From the NCBI RefSeq assembly GCF_022698145.1, contig NZ_JALDAX010000005.1:496001-560000 (forward strand): a DNA stretch of 64,000 bases. Reading direction: 5' to 3'. Below the pieces are notes generated by a model. It had not been told where the DNA came from and did not search any database. It saw nothing but the letters and a program-made list of their open reading frames with translations. The stretch comes from Streptomyces spinosisporus (lineage in GTDB: Bacteria > Actinomycetota > Actinomycetes > Streptomycetales > Streptomycetaceae). The translations under genes were made by a program, and so were the position numbers. Positions 8,116 through 17,184 of this stretch are shown piece by piece (positions within the stretch are counted from its first letter, which is position 1; each line of letters starts with the position of its first letter).

Positions 8116-8544
8116 TCACGGATGCATCCGCGCCCCCTTGATCACCTTGTCCACCGCGTTCTTCGGTCCGTACACCGCCAGCCCCACCAGGTCCAGGTCG
8201 TCCGTGTGGACGGCCCGCACCGCCGCCCGGTTGTCGCGGTCGTTGCCCGTGGTGAACAGGTCGGAGGTGAAGAGTGAGCGCGGCAGGGCCCGGGACAGCG
8301 CCCGGCGGTGGGCCGCCGACAGGGTCTCCTTGGTGCCCTCGAAGACCAGCACGGGCTGGCGGAACATCGGCAGGTACTGCACGTCGTCCGCGTCCGCGTA
8401 GGGCTCGCCGATCACCTCGGGGATCTGGCTGCCGAGGCCGCTGACCAGGAACGCGGTGACGTTCAGGCGCTGCCAGGGCTCCAGGTCCTCGCGCAGCAGG
8501 ACGGCGATCTTGGTGTCGAAACGGATGGGTGCGTCGTCGCTCAT
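8116..8544 (-). CDS. DUF2000 family protein
   Basis: A 142-residue cytoplasmic protein of unknown function beginning DDAPIRFDTKIAVLLREDL, the usual start of the DUF2000 family. It is compact alpha/beta with a C-terminal VYGPKNAVDKVIKG segment. The ATG at 8542-8544 agrees with family length; the frame remains open upstream but only as antisense of the AraC gene. It is divergent from an AraC regulator (start 8594) with only 49 nt between, suggesting that regulator controls it. Confidence 0.8.
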   Translation of the reverse strand: MSDDAPIRFDTKIAVLLREDLEPWQRLNVTAFLVSGLGSQIPEVIGEPYADADDVQYLPMFRQPVLVFEGTKETLSAAHRRALSRALPRSLFTSDLFTTGNDRDNRAAVRAVHTDDLDLVGLAVYGPKNAVDKVIKGARMHP

Positions 8545-8593
8545 ACTCCGAGACTGCCGACCGGACCGCGCGCACGTCTTGTACGTTCTTTGC

Positions 8594-9439
8594 ATGGCCC
8601 CGCAGCACTCGGCCAAGCAGCCCTCGGCCAAGCAGCCCTCGGCCCCGCAGCCGGAAGTCTCCGCCTGGCGGCCCCGTGTATCCGGCGTCGTCGAGGTCTT
8701 CCACGCCCACTTCACCGAGTACGCCTACCCGATGCACGTCCACGAGGCATGGACGGTGCTGATCGTGGACGACGGCGCCGTACGGTACGACCTGGAGCGC
8801 CACCGGCACGGCACCCCCCTCGACACGGTCTCGCTGCTGCCGCCGCACGTCCCGCACAACGGCTCCCCCGCCACCCCGCGCGGGTTCCGCAAGCGTGTCC
8901 TGTATCTCGACGACACCCGTATCCCCGACGACCTCATCGGCGCCGCCGTGGACCACCCCGACCTGCGCGATCCCGTGCTGCGGACACGCGTCGGCCAGTT
9001 GCACGCGGCCCTGGCGCACGCCGGGGACGAGCTGGAGGCCGAGAGCCGGCTGACGCTGATCGAGGAGCGGCTGCGCGGCCATCTGCGGCCGCGCGACGTC
9101 GCCGACGTACCCCGCTCCGACCCCGCCCTCGCCCGCCGGCTGCGCGAACTACTCGACGAGCACGTCGTCGACGGCCTCACCCTGGACGAGGCAGCGGCCC
9201 TCGTCCACGCCCACCCCGCCCATCTGGTACGGGCGTTCAGCACCGCGTACGGCATCGCGCCGCACCAGTATCTGAACTCCCGGCGCGTCGACCGGGCCCG
9301 CCGTCTGCTGCTCGACGGCCGGCCCGCGGGCGAGGTCGCCTCCGCGACCGGGTTCTTCGACCAGTCCCATCTGACCCGGCACTTCCGGAAGTTGGTGGGG
9401 GTCACACCGGGCCACTACTCCCGCACCACGCGCGGCTGA
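8594..9439 (+). CDS. AraC-family transcriptional regulator
   Basis: A 281-residue regulator with an N-terminal cupin-type sensing domain (about 30-160; HAHFTEYAYPMHVHEAWTVL and DTVSLLPPHVPHNG) and a C-terminal double HTH (about 180-280) ending DQSHLTRHFRKLVGVTPGHY. The N-terminus begins with a 15-bp near-perfect triple repeat (8608-8652) encoding SAKQP units, poorly structured and probably dispensable. A TACGTT hexamer lies exactly 6 nt before the ATG and no Shine-Dalgarno is present, so translation may be leaderless. Probable target is the divergent DUF2000 gene. Confidence 0.88.
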   Translation: MAPQHSAKQPSAKQPSAPQPEVSAWRPRVSGVVEVFHAHFTEYAYPMHVHEAWTVLIVDDGAVRYDLERHRHGTPLDTVSLLPPHVPHNGSPATPRGFRKRVLYLDDTRIPDDLIGAAVDHPDLRDPVLRTRVGQLHAALAHAGDELEAESRLTLIEERLRGHLRPRDVADVPRSDPALARRLRELLDEHVVDGLTLDEAAALVHAHPAHLVRAFSTAYGIAPHQYLNSRRVDRARRLLLDGRPAGEVASATGFFDQSHLTRHFRKLVGVTPGHYSRTTRG

Positions 9440-9462
9440 CCCCCATCAGCACACCGGGCTGC

Positions 9463-11130
9463 CTACAACTCCCGCTGCGCCTCGTACAGGTTGCGCGGCC
9501 TGACCGCGTCCGTCGTGGGATACAGCTCCAGCCGTGCGTGCAGATCGCCCGTGAAGTCGGGGACGTCGATCTGGTCGAACTCCTTGACCTCGTCGACGCC
9601 GACGGTGGCGGAGTACGGGGCCAGGCCGTCGATCTTCACCAGGCCGGCCCTGCCGTTGGTCACGCGGATGTTCCAGTGGGTGAACCGGGCGCCGAAGAGC
9701 GGGCCGGCGCTCGCGTCGCCGCCGTGGCGGCCGTTGTTGTTCACCGTGATGTCGGTGCGGACGTTGGCGAAGGGCAGACCGCGGTGGCTGTCGAAGGTGC
9801 CCATCCGCATGTCGCCGCGGGACCAGACGTTGTGGGAGGACAGGCCCTCGACGTTGATGCCGTGCAGCTGGGTGTCGGCGGGGGCCGGGACGGTGCGCTC
9901 CTCGATGGTGAAGTCCTCGATCAGGTTGTCGTGCGAGCCCTCGCGGCAGAAGTAGGGGTGGTGCTCGCCGCGTCCTCCGACCCGGGTGCGGCGCAGCGTG
10001 CACGCGGACGCGGCCACCAGGCCGAAGCCGTTGTCCACGTCCCGGACGCTGACGTCGTCCACCCAGCAGTCGTACGCGCACTGCAGCACGACGCCGTTGT
10101 AGCCCTTGTCGAGCAGGTGCGGGGACTGCGGGGTCGGGATCGCCTGCAGCGTGAGGCCCTCGACGCCGGAACCCGTCAACTCACGTACGTGTGTGGTGAG
10201 TCGGGGGTCCCATTCGGGGCGCACATCCAGCGGGAGCGGGCGTTCCAGGGTGACGGTGCGGCCGTGGACGCGGGTGATGCGCACGGGCCACTCGTGGGGG
10301 ACGTAGCTCAGGAGCTTGGTCTTGTCGTCCCAGTAGTACGCCGCCGGGCCGGGGCCGCCGCCCGCCATGTGCTGCAGAAGCGTGTGGGTGGGGTCGTCGG
10401 TCAGGCGGAGCAGGACCAGGGCGCCGGGGCGCAGGCGGGAGGGGTCGGCGACCTTGATCGTCCAGGAGCCCTGGCGGGCCGGCTCGATCGCCGTGAGCGT
10501 CTCCCACTCGTCCCGCTTGTTGCCGGTCCAGCCCTCGAAGGGCCAGGCCTGCGCCTTGATGGCGGCGACCAGGGAGTCCCAACGGGCCTGTGGCGCCAGC
10601 CAGATGAGGCCGCCCGCCCAGGACCAGGACGACTTGGTGCCGCCGTAGCGGGAGCCGTAGGGGCCGATCAGTTCGGTGAGGTTCTTCGTGGCGTAGAGCG
10701 TCGTGCGGCCGCTTCCGGCGCCGCGCAGCACCACGTTGTCGTACCCGATCCGGATCAGGTCGTCGATGCGGAAGGTGCCGGGCGGGATGGTGACCGTGCC
10801 ACCGCCGGCCCTACCGGCGGCGGCGATGGCACGGTTGATCGCGGGGGCGGAGTCGGTGGTGCCGTCCGCCACGGCTCCGTAGTCGCGTACGTCCGCCACG
10901 ACGGGCCGCCGGGGGAAGCGCGTGGCCCCGCCGCGGAAGCCGACCCGCCCGACGTACGGGATCTGCGGGTGGGTGTACGGGGTGCGGGTGAACTCGCGCC
11001 AGAGGGTGGGGACTTGGCCGCCGCGCGTCGGGGCGGCGAGAGCGGGCGTGCCGGTCGCCGCGGCGGCGGCCACCGCGGTGGCCGTGACGAGAAGGCTGCG
11101 TCTGGTGATGCCGTGGTGCGCCGTGCTCAT
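9463..11130 (-). CDS. Tat-exported right-handed beta-helix protein (pectate lyase superfamily-like)
   Basis: A 555-residue protein with a twin-arginine signal (HHGITRRSLLVTATAV, cleavage after TPALA, about residue 32). The start of the mature part, VVADVRDYGAVADGTTDSAPAINRAI, is the classic opening of Pectate_lyase_3/GH28-like beta-helices. Repetitive beta-helix sequence continues (GVEGLTLQAI, CWVDDVSVRDVDNGFG, NLIEDFTIEERTV). It is probably a secreted polysaccharide lyase or hydrolase, but I see no motif that fixes the substrate. The ATG at 11130 is preceded by AAAGGG at suitable distance; the ATG 18 nt upstream has none. Monocistronic. Confidence 0.85.
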   Translation of the reverse strand: MSTAHHGITRRSLLVTATAVAAAAATGTPALAAPTRGGQVPTLWREFTRTPYTHPQIPYVGRVGFRGGATRFPRRPVVADVRDYGAVADGTTDSAPAINRAIAAAGRAGGGTVTIPPGTFRIDDLIRIGYDNVVLRGAGSGRTTLYATKNLTELIGPYGSRYGGTKSSWSWAGGLIWLAPQARWDSLVAAIKAQAWPFEGWTGNKRDEWETLTAIEPARQGSWTIKVADPSRLRPGALVLLRLTDDPTHTLLQHMAGGGPGPAAYYWDDKTKLLSYVPHEWPVRITRVHGRTVTLERPLPLDVRPEWDPRLTTHVRELTGSGVEGLTLQAIPTPQSPHLLDKGYNGVVLQCAYDCWVDDVSVRDVDNGFGLVAASACTLRRTRVGGRGEHHPYFCREGSHDNLIEDFTIEERTVPAPADTQLHGINVEGLSSHNVWSRGDMRMGTFDSHRGLPFANVRTDITVNNNGRHGGDASAGPLFGARFTHWNIRVTNGRAGLVKIDGLAPYSATVGVDEVKEFDQIDVPDFTGDLHARLELYPTTDAVRPRNLYEAQREL

Positions 11131-11285
11131 TCCGTACGCCCTTTCCATGCGGCTGCGGGTGCGGCTTTGGGTGCGGCATTTCATGGATGTGAACGGTGTT
11201 CATGTGTGCGTTGGGCGTGAGCATGGCATGCAGCCCCCGGGGCAGGGAAGAGTCCTGCAGGGGTTGATCGAGCGCGACAGTCGCG

Positions 11286-11786
11286 CTAGTCAGCCGGGCG
11301 CTGGGTCAGGTGCGTGAACGCGTCCAGGTTGCGGGTCGATTCGCCGCGCGACACCCGCCACTCGTACTCCTTGCGGATCGCGGACGCGAAGCCGAGTTCC
11401 AGGAGGGTGTTGAAGCTGCCGTCCGCCGCTTCGAGGACCTGGCCGAGGAGGCGGTCGAGCTCGTCGGCGGTGATGGCGGCCAGCGGGAGCTTGCCGGTGA
11501 CGTAGATGTCGCCGAGCCGGTCGACGGCGTAACTCACGCCGTACAGCTTGAGGTTGCGCTCCAGGAGCCAGCGGTGGACGCCGGGTTCGTTCTCGTCGGG
11601 GTGGCGGATGACAAAGGCGTTCAGGGAGAGGGAGTGGCGGCCGACGAGGAGCGAGACGGTCGTCTTCAGCTTCCGGGTGCCCGGGAGCTGCACGACGTAG
11701 TTGCCCTCCGCGGGGCTCTCCCATTCGAGTTCCGCGTCCTTGAGGACGCCCTCGATCACCTGGGCCGCGTTCTGTGCATCAGCCAT
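11286..11786 (-). CDS. YbjN domain-containing protein
   Basis: A 166-residue cytoplasmic protein of the YbjN/DUF1790 family, related to type III secretion chaperone-like folds; role in actinomycetes unknown. The N-terminal helix (QNAAQVIEGVLKDAEL) is followed by a beta-sheet core with LPGTRKLKTTVSLLVG and the conserved VHRWLLERNLKLYGV. The ATG at 11784-11786 overlaps the end of mshA by 8 nt, so it is co-transcribed and probably translationally coupled. The pairing with mshA is common in streptomycetes, although no role for YbjN in mycothiol synthesis is known. Confidence 0.88.
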   Translation of the reverse strand: MADAQNAAQVIEGVLKDAELEWESPAEGNYVVQLPGTRKLKTTVSLLVGRHSLSLNAFVIRHPDENEPGVHRWLLERNLKLYGVSYAVDRLGDIYVTGKLPLAAITADELDRLLGQVLEAADGSFNTLLELGFASAIRKEYEWRVSRGESTRNLDAFTHLTQRPAD

Positions 11787-13116
11787 GGTGGGAGCGTACG
11801 CGACGGCGGTGCGCCTGCATCGCGGCCGTGTAGACGTCCGCCGTCGCGGCGGCCGCGGTGTCCCAGCCGAAGCACTGCGCATGCCGAGCGGCCTGCCCGC
11901 CCATGCGGGTCAGCAGGGCCGGGTCGCCGGCGAAGCCGGCCAGTGCGCGCGCGTAGTCGGCGGGGTTGTGGCCGCGTACGAGGACACCGGTCCGTCCGTC
12001 CTGGACGGCCACCGGGAGTCCGCCGACGGATGCCGCCAGTACGGGGGTGCCGGCGGCCTGCGCCTCGATCGCCACCAGGCCGAAGGACTCGCTGTACGAC
12101 GGCATGACCAGGACGGAGGCCGCCCGGAACCAGTCCGCCAGCTGTTCCTGGTTCACGGGCGGACGGAAGCGTACGACGTCGGCGATGCCGAGGCGGGCGG
12201 CGAGTTTCTGCAGGCCCTCGGGCTTGGCGAGGCCACTGCCGCTGGGGCCGCCGACGATCGGGACCACGATGCGCGAGCGCAGCTCGGGGCGCTCGTCGAG
12301 GAGCGTCGCCACGGCGCGCAGGAGGATGTCGGGGGCCTTGAGGGGCTGGATACGGCCCGCGAAGAGGGGGATGAGGGCGTCCTGCGGGAGGTCGAGGCGG
12401 GCGCGGGCCGCCGCGCGGCCGTCGGCGGGGCGGAAGCGGTCGAGGTTCACGCCGGGGTGGACGACGGCGACCTTGGCGGGGTCGGCGCTGTAGTGGCGTA
12501 CGAGTTCGTCGGCCTCTTCGGCGGTGTTGGCGATGAGGCGGTCGGCCGCGTCCACGATCTGGGTCTCGCCGATGACGCGGGCTGCGGGTTCGGGGGTGTC
12601 GCCGTCGGCGAGGTTGGCGTTCTTGACCTTGGCCATGGTGTGCATGGCGTGCACGAGGGGGGCGCCCCAGCGTTGGGCGGCGAGCCAGCCGACGTGGCCG
12701 GAGAGCCAGTAGTGGGAGTGGACGAGGTCGTAGTAGCCGGGGCGGTGGCCTGCCCAGGCCTGCATCACGCCGTGGGTGAAGGCGCAGAGCTGGGCCGGGA
12801 GCTCCTCCTTGGCGAGGCCTTCATAGGGGCCCGCGTCGATGTGGCGGACGAGGACGCCGGGGGCGAGGTCCACGGTCGGGGGGAGGGCGGCGGCGGTGGA
12901 GCGGGTGAAGATCTCCACCTCGATGTTGATGGCGGCGAGGCGCTGCGCTAGCTCGACGATGTAGACGTTCATGCCGCCGGCGTCGCCGGTGCCGGGCTGG
13001 TGCAGGGGGGAGGTGTGCACGGAGAGCATGGCTACGCGGCGGGGGCGGCGGTGGAGCCTGAGCCGTGGGGGCGTTGACTGGGAGCGACGCCCGAGCCTGC
13101 TGACGTACTGGCTCAC
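11779..13116 (-). CDS. mshA: D-inositol-3-phosphate glycosyltransferase MshA (mycothiol biosynthesis)
   Basis: A 445-residue GT-B, family GT4 enzyme that transfers GlcNAc from UDP-GlcNAc to inositol-3-phosphate, the first step of mycothiol synthesis. The N-terminal acceptor domain contains HTSPLHQPGTGDAGGMNVY; the donor domain has LFAGRIQPLKAP and the family motif SESFGLVAIEAQAAGTPV. The GTG at 13114-13116 was chosen: it has an ideal AAGGAGGA site and begins VSQYVSRLG like other Streptomyces MshA proteins, while the longer frame to 13197 has no site. It heads a two-gene operon with YbjN. Confidence 0.95.
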   Translation of the reverse strand: MSQYVSRLGRRSQSTPPRLRLHRRPRRVAMLSVHTSPLHQPGTGDAGGMNVYIVELAQRLAAINIEVEIFTRSTAAALPPTVDLAPGVLVRHIDAGPYEGLAKEELPAQLCAFTHGVMQAWAGHRPGYYDLVHSHYWLSGHVGWLAAQRWGAPLVHAMHTMAKVKNANLADGDTPEPAARVIGETQIVDAADRLIANTAEEADELVRHYSADPAKVAVVHPGVNLDRFRPADGRAAARARLDLPQDALIPLFAGRIQPLKAPDILLRAVATLLDERPELRSRIVVPIVGGPSGSGLAKPEGLQKLAARLGIADVVRFRPPVNQEQLADWFRAASVLVMPSYSESFGLVAIEAQAAGTPVLAASVGGLPVAVQDGRTGVLVRGHNPADYARALAGFAGDPALLTRMGGQAARHAQCFGWDTAAAATADVYTAAMQAHRRRVRSHHG

Positions 13117-13506
13117 GTGTCCTCCTTGTGCGGGCATGCCGGGGGGAGGGTGTGGGGTGCCCTCCGTGGGAGCAACGGTGGAGGGGCGGGTTCCCATTCC
13201 GGGCGGGGTTAATTTTGCCTAGGCATTACTGGGGGTCGCTCAACTGTTCGGGGGGTGGGTGCGTTGCCGGTTGTTTGGGGGTTGTTTTTGGGGTGCCTGC
13301 GGCGGCCCGTGCGGATTGTGGGGGTGCGCGTTGCGTCGGCTCTTTCGTCGTGGGTCGGGGCCGCACCGGGGGGTATCCGTCCCCGGTCGGGCGGTGCTGT
13401 CTGTTTGTGCGGTGCCGTTGGCGGACGCCCGCCGCTGCGGGCGGACACCCCCCGGTACGTCCCCTGCTCGCCGTTGCGCAGGCGAGGGGCCCGTCCGGTG
13501 GCCGCA
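13117..13506. other. Intergenic region between mshA and the methyltransferase gene, short palindromes only
   Basis: No convincing coding sequence. The plus strand is markedly G/T rich. It holds the divergent promoter region of mshA and a perfect 7-bp stem with a 4-nt loop (CGCCCGC, 13426-13432, with 13437-13443). A second short stem-loop lies near 13469-13490. These look like small dispersed Streptomyces palindromes rather than a gene terminator; I could not match them to another copy in this window. Confidence 0.5.
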
Positions 13507-13519
13507 TATCCTCGTGCGC

Positions 13520-14326
13520 ATGACCACCTCCCGTGCCGCTCGTCCCGTGGGTGCGGTTACTCGTGGGACCACCAATCCGAATCGGTTGCGGCGGATGGAT
13601 CGGTGGATTGTGGCTTCGCATGGCGGTGCTTTGCGGCGGGCCGGCTCTGCTGTGGCTGTTGATCTTGGGTATGGGGCTGCGCCCTGGACTGCTGTGGAGT
13701 TGTTGGGGCGGCTTCGGCGCGTTGCGCCTCGGGTGCGGGTGGTGGGGGTGGAGATCGAGCCCGAGCGGGTGGCTGCCGCCAAGGTTTTTGAGCAGGAAGG
13801 GCTTTCGTTTGTCCACGGGGGGTTTGAGCTGCCTGTGGGTGAGGCTCCGATGCTTGTGCGGGCCGCCAATGTGCTTCGGCAGTACGACGAGCGTGAGGTT
13901 GTTGGGGTTTGGGAGCGGCTGTGTGCGCGGCTTGCGCCTGGGGGGATGGTCGTCGAGGGGACCTGTGATGAGGTGGGGCGGCGGCATGTGTGGGTTGCTC
14001 TCGGGGCGGAGGGGCCGCGGACCGTTACGTTCGCGGCGCGGCTGGGGTCGCTCGAGCGGCCGTCCGACCTTGCGGAGCGGCTGCCCAAGGCGTTGATCCA
14101 TCGCAATGTGCCCGGGGAAGCGGTGCATGCGTTTCTACGGGACTTCGATCGGGCGTGGGCCGCGGCCGCGCCCTATGCCTCGTACGGGGTTCGGCAGCGG
14201 TGGGTTCGGGCCGTGGGGGATCTGGCGGGCGATTGGCCGGTGGTCGGTGGGGCGGGGCGGTGGCGGCAAGGGGAAGTGACCGTGGAGTGGGGGGCGTTGG
14301 CGCCTCGGGGGTGGGTGGGCCGTTGA
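13520..14326 (+). CDS. Class I SAM-dependent methyltransferase-like protein
   Basis: A 268-residue protein with a Rossmann methyltransferase core: motif I is AVDLGYGAAPWTAVELL (near 50), the acidic end of beta-2 is VVGVEIEPERVAAAK (near 80), and LVRAANVLRQYDE corresponds to motif IV. Substrate unknown; the C-terminal ~100 residues show no clear catalytic motif. TATCCT lies 7 nt before the ATG and there is no Shine-Dalgarno, consistent with a leaderless mRNA. Codon choice is G/T-shifted on the coding strand, as is the upstream spacer. It is divergent from mshA but separated by about 400 nt. Confidence 0.8.
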   Translation: MTTSRAARPVGAVTRGTTNPNRLRRMDRWIVASHGGALRRAGSAVAVDLGYGAAPWTAVELLGRLRRVAPRVRVVGVEIEPERVAAAKVFEQEGLSFVHGGFELPVGEAPMLVRAANVLRQYDEREVVGVWERLCARLAPGGMVVEGTCDEVGRRHVWVALGAEGPRTVTFAARLGSLERPSDLAERLPKALIHRNVPGEAVHAFLRDFDRAWAAAAPYASYGVRQRWVRAVGDLAGDWPVVGGAGRWRQGEVTVEWGALAPRGWVGR

Positions 14327-14424
14327 CCTGCGGGGAACGAAGTCGATGAGCCGTTCGTCACAGGGGTGGGGAGATCGTCATGGTGGGGGAAATCCGGCTT
14401 TGACGCGCTCTGTCGTTTTGAGCG

Positions 14425-14453
14425 TTGCCGTGGCACGATCCCCACCGTAAGTT
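14425..14453 (+). promoter_or_regulatory. Candidate sigma-70-type promoter of the NlpC/P60 gene
   Basis: TTGCCG (14425-14430) and TAAGTT (14448-14453) are separated by 17 nt, 31 nt before the ATG at 14485. The match is moderate. Confidence 0.4.
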
Positions 14454-14484
14454 ACTGACGGTAAATCAGGTTGGGGGAAGCGGT

Positions 14485-15552
14485 ATGGGTACGGGCAAGC
14501 GCGGCCTGATCGCGACAGCCGTGACCGTGGTCTGCGCGGTCACCGTGCTGGCGGCTCCGGGCACGGCGTTCGCGAGCCCCGAGCCGTCCCCTTCGGCTAC
14601 GGCAGCTCCCGTGCCGGACAAGGACCTTGAAGCCGTACGGAAGAAGCTGGACACGCTCTACCACGACGCCGCCGTCGCCACGGATTCGTACAACGCGGCG
14701 GAGGAGAAGGCCCAGAAGCAGTCCGCGGCGATCGTCGAGTTGGCGAAGAAGATCGTCAAGGGGCAGAAGAAGCTGGACGAGCTGAAGAAGCGGGCCGGAT
14801 CCGCGGCCGCCGCGCAGTACCGGACGGGCGGGATGCCCGACGAGGCCCAACTGCTGCTGAGCGACAATCCGCAGGAGTTCCTCGACGGCGCCGGCCGGAC
14901 CCTGCAGGGCGAGCGGGCCATGAAGGGGCTGATCGGTGAAATGACCCGCACCCAGCAGGACTTGAAGCAGTACGCCAAGGACGCCTCGGCCCAGTGGAAG
15001 CAGCTGGACGCCAACCGCAAGGCCAAGGACACCGCCCGCAAGAAGATCAAGAAGCAGATCGCGGCCGCCGAGAAGCTGCAGGACCGGCTGGAGAAGAAGG
15101 AGAAGGAGCGCCTCGCCGCGCTGGAGGAGGCGGCGGCTCTCAAGGCCCAGACCGCGTGGCTGGATTCCGGGGTCCTCGACGAGATCAAGGGGAAGGCCTC
15201 CGCGCAGGGCAAGAAGGCCGTCGCGTACGCCACCGGCCAGATCGGCAAGCCGTACGAGTGGGGCGCGGAGGGACCGAAGACGTACGACTGCTCGGGGCTC
15301 ACCTCACAGGCCTGGGCCGACGCCGGACATCCCATTCCGCGGACCTCGCAGGAGCAGTGGAAGCAGCTCAAGCACGTGGACGTGAAGGACATGCGGCCCG
15401 GCGATCTGATCATTTACTTTCATGACGCCACCCATGTCGGGATGTACATCGGCGACGGTGCGATCGTGCACGCCCCGCGGCCCGGACGGAACGTGACCAT
15501 CACCGGCGCCGGGTCGATGCCGATCCTCGGAGTGGTGCGCCCCGACGCCTGA
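14485..15552 (+). CDS. Secreted NlpC/P60 peptidoglycan endopeptidase with coiled-coil domain
   Basis: A 355-residue exported protein with a Sec signal peptide (about 1-32, cleaved near GTAFA). A long Lys/Glu-rich coiled coil (about 45-240) is followed by an NlpC/P60 domain (about 245-355) with catalytic Cys in TYDCSGLTSQAW, His in ATHVGMYIGDG and the third polar residue in IVHAPRPG. Such RipA-like enzymes cut the D-Glu to meso-DAP bond of stem peptides; the coiled coil usually autoinhibits or localises the enzyme. The ATG follows GGGGGAAG. No ydaO-type c-di-AMP riboswitch, seen before some relatives, is recognisable in the short leader. Confidence 0.92.
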   Translation: MGTGKRGLIATAVTVVCAVTVLAAPGTAFASPEPSPSATAAPVPDKDLEAVRKKLDTLYHDAAVATDSYNAAEEKAQKQSAAIVELAKKIVKGQKKLDELKKRAGSAAAAQYRTGGMPDEAQLLLSDNPQEFLDGAGRTLQGERAMKGLIGEMTRTQQDLKQYAKDASAQWKQLDANRKAKDTARKKIKKQIAAAEKLQDRLEKKEKERLAALEEAAALKAQTAWLDSGVLDEIKGKASAQGKKAVAYATGQIGKPYEWGAEGPKTYDCSGLTSQAWADAGHPIPRTSQEQWKQLKHVDVKDMRPGDLIIYFHDATHVGMYIGDGAIVHAPRPGRNVTITGAGSMPILGVVRPDA

Positions 15553-15554
15553 GA

Positions 15555-15574
15555 GCCAGGTCACGTGACCTGGC
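15555..15574. promoter_or_regulatory. 20-bp perfect palindrome after the NlpC/P60 gene
   Basis: GCCAGGTCAC and its exact reverse complement abut with a CACGTG core, 3 nt after the NlpC/P60 stop. It could fold as an 8-bp stem with a 4-nt loop (terminator-like, but no U-run) or be an operator for the PP2C phosphatase gene 230 nt downstream. Confidence 0.55.
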
Positions 15575-15803
15575 GCACGCCGAACACCCCGGTAAACACA
15601 CGGCGGACGTGACCTTCGTCATCCTCACCATCGGCTCCTGGTGTCCAACTGCGGTACGGATCGCGGCATATGACTCCGGCGCCTCTCCAAGCGGCGTGTC
15701 TCACACCATTCCTTTACTGCACCGCCACCGGCTATGGTCCCCGTCGGTGGATCGAGATCTCTCGTCCGCCATGCCCTCGGGGGGAGGGAAGGAACTCAAC
15801 ACG

Positions 15804-17117
15804 ATGCCCGCACCCATACCGCGGCAGAGAGCGATCCCGGCCGCGGAAAGTGGTCAGGCGCCGGCCGCGCACACCAGCGGCACCTCCAGGAACGACACCC
15901 CGCGCAAGGAAGCAAAGGTCGACAACAACGCCGCCAACCCCACTCTGACGCTGCTGCTGATCGAGGACGATCCCGGCGGCTCAGCGGTCGTACCCGAGCT
16001 GCGGGACGCGGCCGGGCGGCCGATCCGCGTCCGCACCGCCCGCAACCTCACCGAGGCCGAGCGGCTGCTGACCGACGACGTCCACTGCATCCTGCTGGAC
16101 CTCGCGCTGCCGGCGCCGGGCCGCGGCGGTGACGAGGACGAGCTCGCCGTGCTCCGGCATGTGCTGGAGCTCGCGCCCCGGCACGCCGTGCTCGCGCTCA
16201 CCGCGTCCGGCGATGCGGAGCGCGGCGCCGAGGCGGTACGGGTCGGCGCCCAGGACTACCTCCTCCGGGACGAACTGGACGCCCGGCTGCTGAGCCGTGC
16301 CATCCGCTACGCCGTGGAGAGGAAACGTTCCGACTCGGCCGAGCGGCGGCTCGCCGAGGGCCGGGTTCGCGCCCAGGAGAACCGCCGTCTGGAGCGCGGA
16401 CTGCTGCCGACACCGCTGCTGGAGGGCTCGTCCCTGCGGTTCGCCGCCAAATACCGCCCCGGCCGCTCGCGCGCACTGCTCGGCGGGGACTTCTACGACG
16501 TCGTACGCACCCCCGACGGCACCGTCCACGCCATGATCGGCGATGTCTCCGGGCACGGCCCCGACGAGGCGGCGCTCGGCGTGGAGCTGCGCATCGCCTG
16601 GCGCGCACTGACGCTGGCGGGCCTGTGCGGCGACCAGCTGCTGGGCACGCTGCAGCAGGTGCTGGAACACGAGCGCTCCGACGACGAGATCTTCGCGACC
16701 CTGTGCACGGTGGACATCTCCCCCGACGGGCGCCGCGCGGGCCTCTGCCTTGCCGGGCACCCCTCCCCCCTGATCGCGGGACCGGGCCGACCCGCCCAGC
16801 TGCTGCCGTACGACAACAACGGCCCCGCGCTCGGCATGCTGCCGGGCGCCCGCTGGCCGCGGATGCAGGTGGAACTGGGCCGCGCGTGGAGCCTGATGCT
16901 GTACACCGACGGTCTCATCGAAGGCCGCATCGGCCCGGGCAAGGAGCGGCTCGGTCAGGACGGCATGGTGGAGATGGTGCGACGCCAGCTGGCCGCCGGT
17001 CTGAGCGGGGAAGGGCTGCTGCGGGAGGCCGTGAACGAGGTGCGTGAGCTCAATGGGGGTGAGCTGGCGGATGATGTGGCGGTGTTGATGTTGGATCGCG
17101 GTTCCGAGACCGGGTGA
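15804..17117 (+). CDS. Receiver-domain PP2C/SpoIIE-type serine phosphatase
   Basis: A 437-residue protein. After a poorly conserved N-terminus (1-45), a response-regulator receiver domain (about 50-165) has LLLIEDDPGG, phospho-acceptor Asp in CILLDLALP, and QDYLLRDE where K is normally found. A linker helix leads to a SpoIIE/PP2C domain (about 215-435) with metal-binding motifs LGGDFYDVV, IGDVSGHGPDEAAL, LYTDGLIEGR and DDVAVLML. Output is probably dephosphorylation of an anti-anti-sigma factor, switched by phosphorylation of the receiver. No partner kinase or STAS protein is adjacent. The ATG at 15804 has GGAAGGA 10 nt upstream; an earlier ATG (15771) is less well placed. Confidence 0.9.
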   Translation: MPAPIPRQRAIPAAESGQAPAAHTSGTSRNDTPRKEAKVDNNAANPTLTLLLIEDDPGGSAVVPELRDAAGRPIRVRTARNLTEAERLLTDDVHCILLDLALPAPGRGGDEDELAVLRHVLELAPRHAVLALTASGDAERGAEAVRVGAQDYLLRDELDARLLSRAIRYAVERKRSDSAERRLAEGRVRAQENRRLERGLLPTPLLEGSSLRFAAKYRPGRSRALLGGDFYDVVRTPDGTVHAMIGDVSGHGPDEAALGVELRIAWRALTLAGLCGDQLLGTLQQVLEHERSDDEIFATLCTVDISPDGRRAGLCLAGHPSPLIAGPGRPAQLLPYDNNGPALGMLPGARWPRMQVELGRAWSLMLYTDGLIEGRIGPGKERLGQDGMVEMVRRQLAAGLSGEGLLREAVNEVRELNGGELADDVAVLMLDRGSETG

Positions 17118-17147
17118 GGGCCCCGTAGGTGCTTGCTTCGGGGCCCT
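17117..17147. terminator. Terminator between the PP2C gene and the DUF2516 gene
   Basis: A 9-bp perfect inverted repeat (17117-17125 with 17139-17147; AGGGCCCCG arm), overlapping the TGA of the plus gene and facing the convergent DUF2516 gene. Confidence 0.75.
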
Positions 17148-17184
17148 TCGCGGCTGTGCTGCCGGGTCTTCTTGCGCCTCTGCC

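Noticed and set aside
8308-11220. 970-residue plus-strand open frame
   Set aside because: Low-complexity Arg/Pro/Gly shadow of the AraC and beta-helix genes.
14327-14484. ydaO-type c-di-AMP riboswitch before the NlpC/P60 gene
   Set aside because: The leader is too short and lacks the conserved motifs; a simple promoter explains the spacer.
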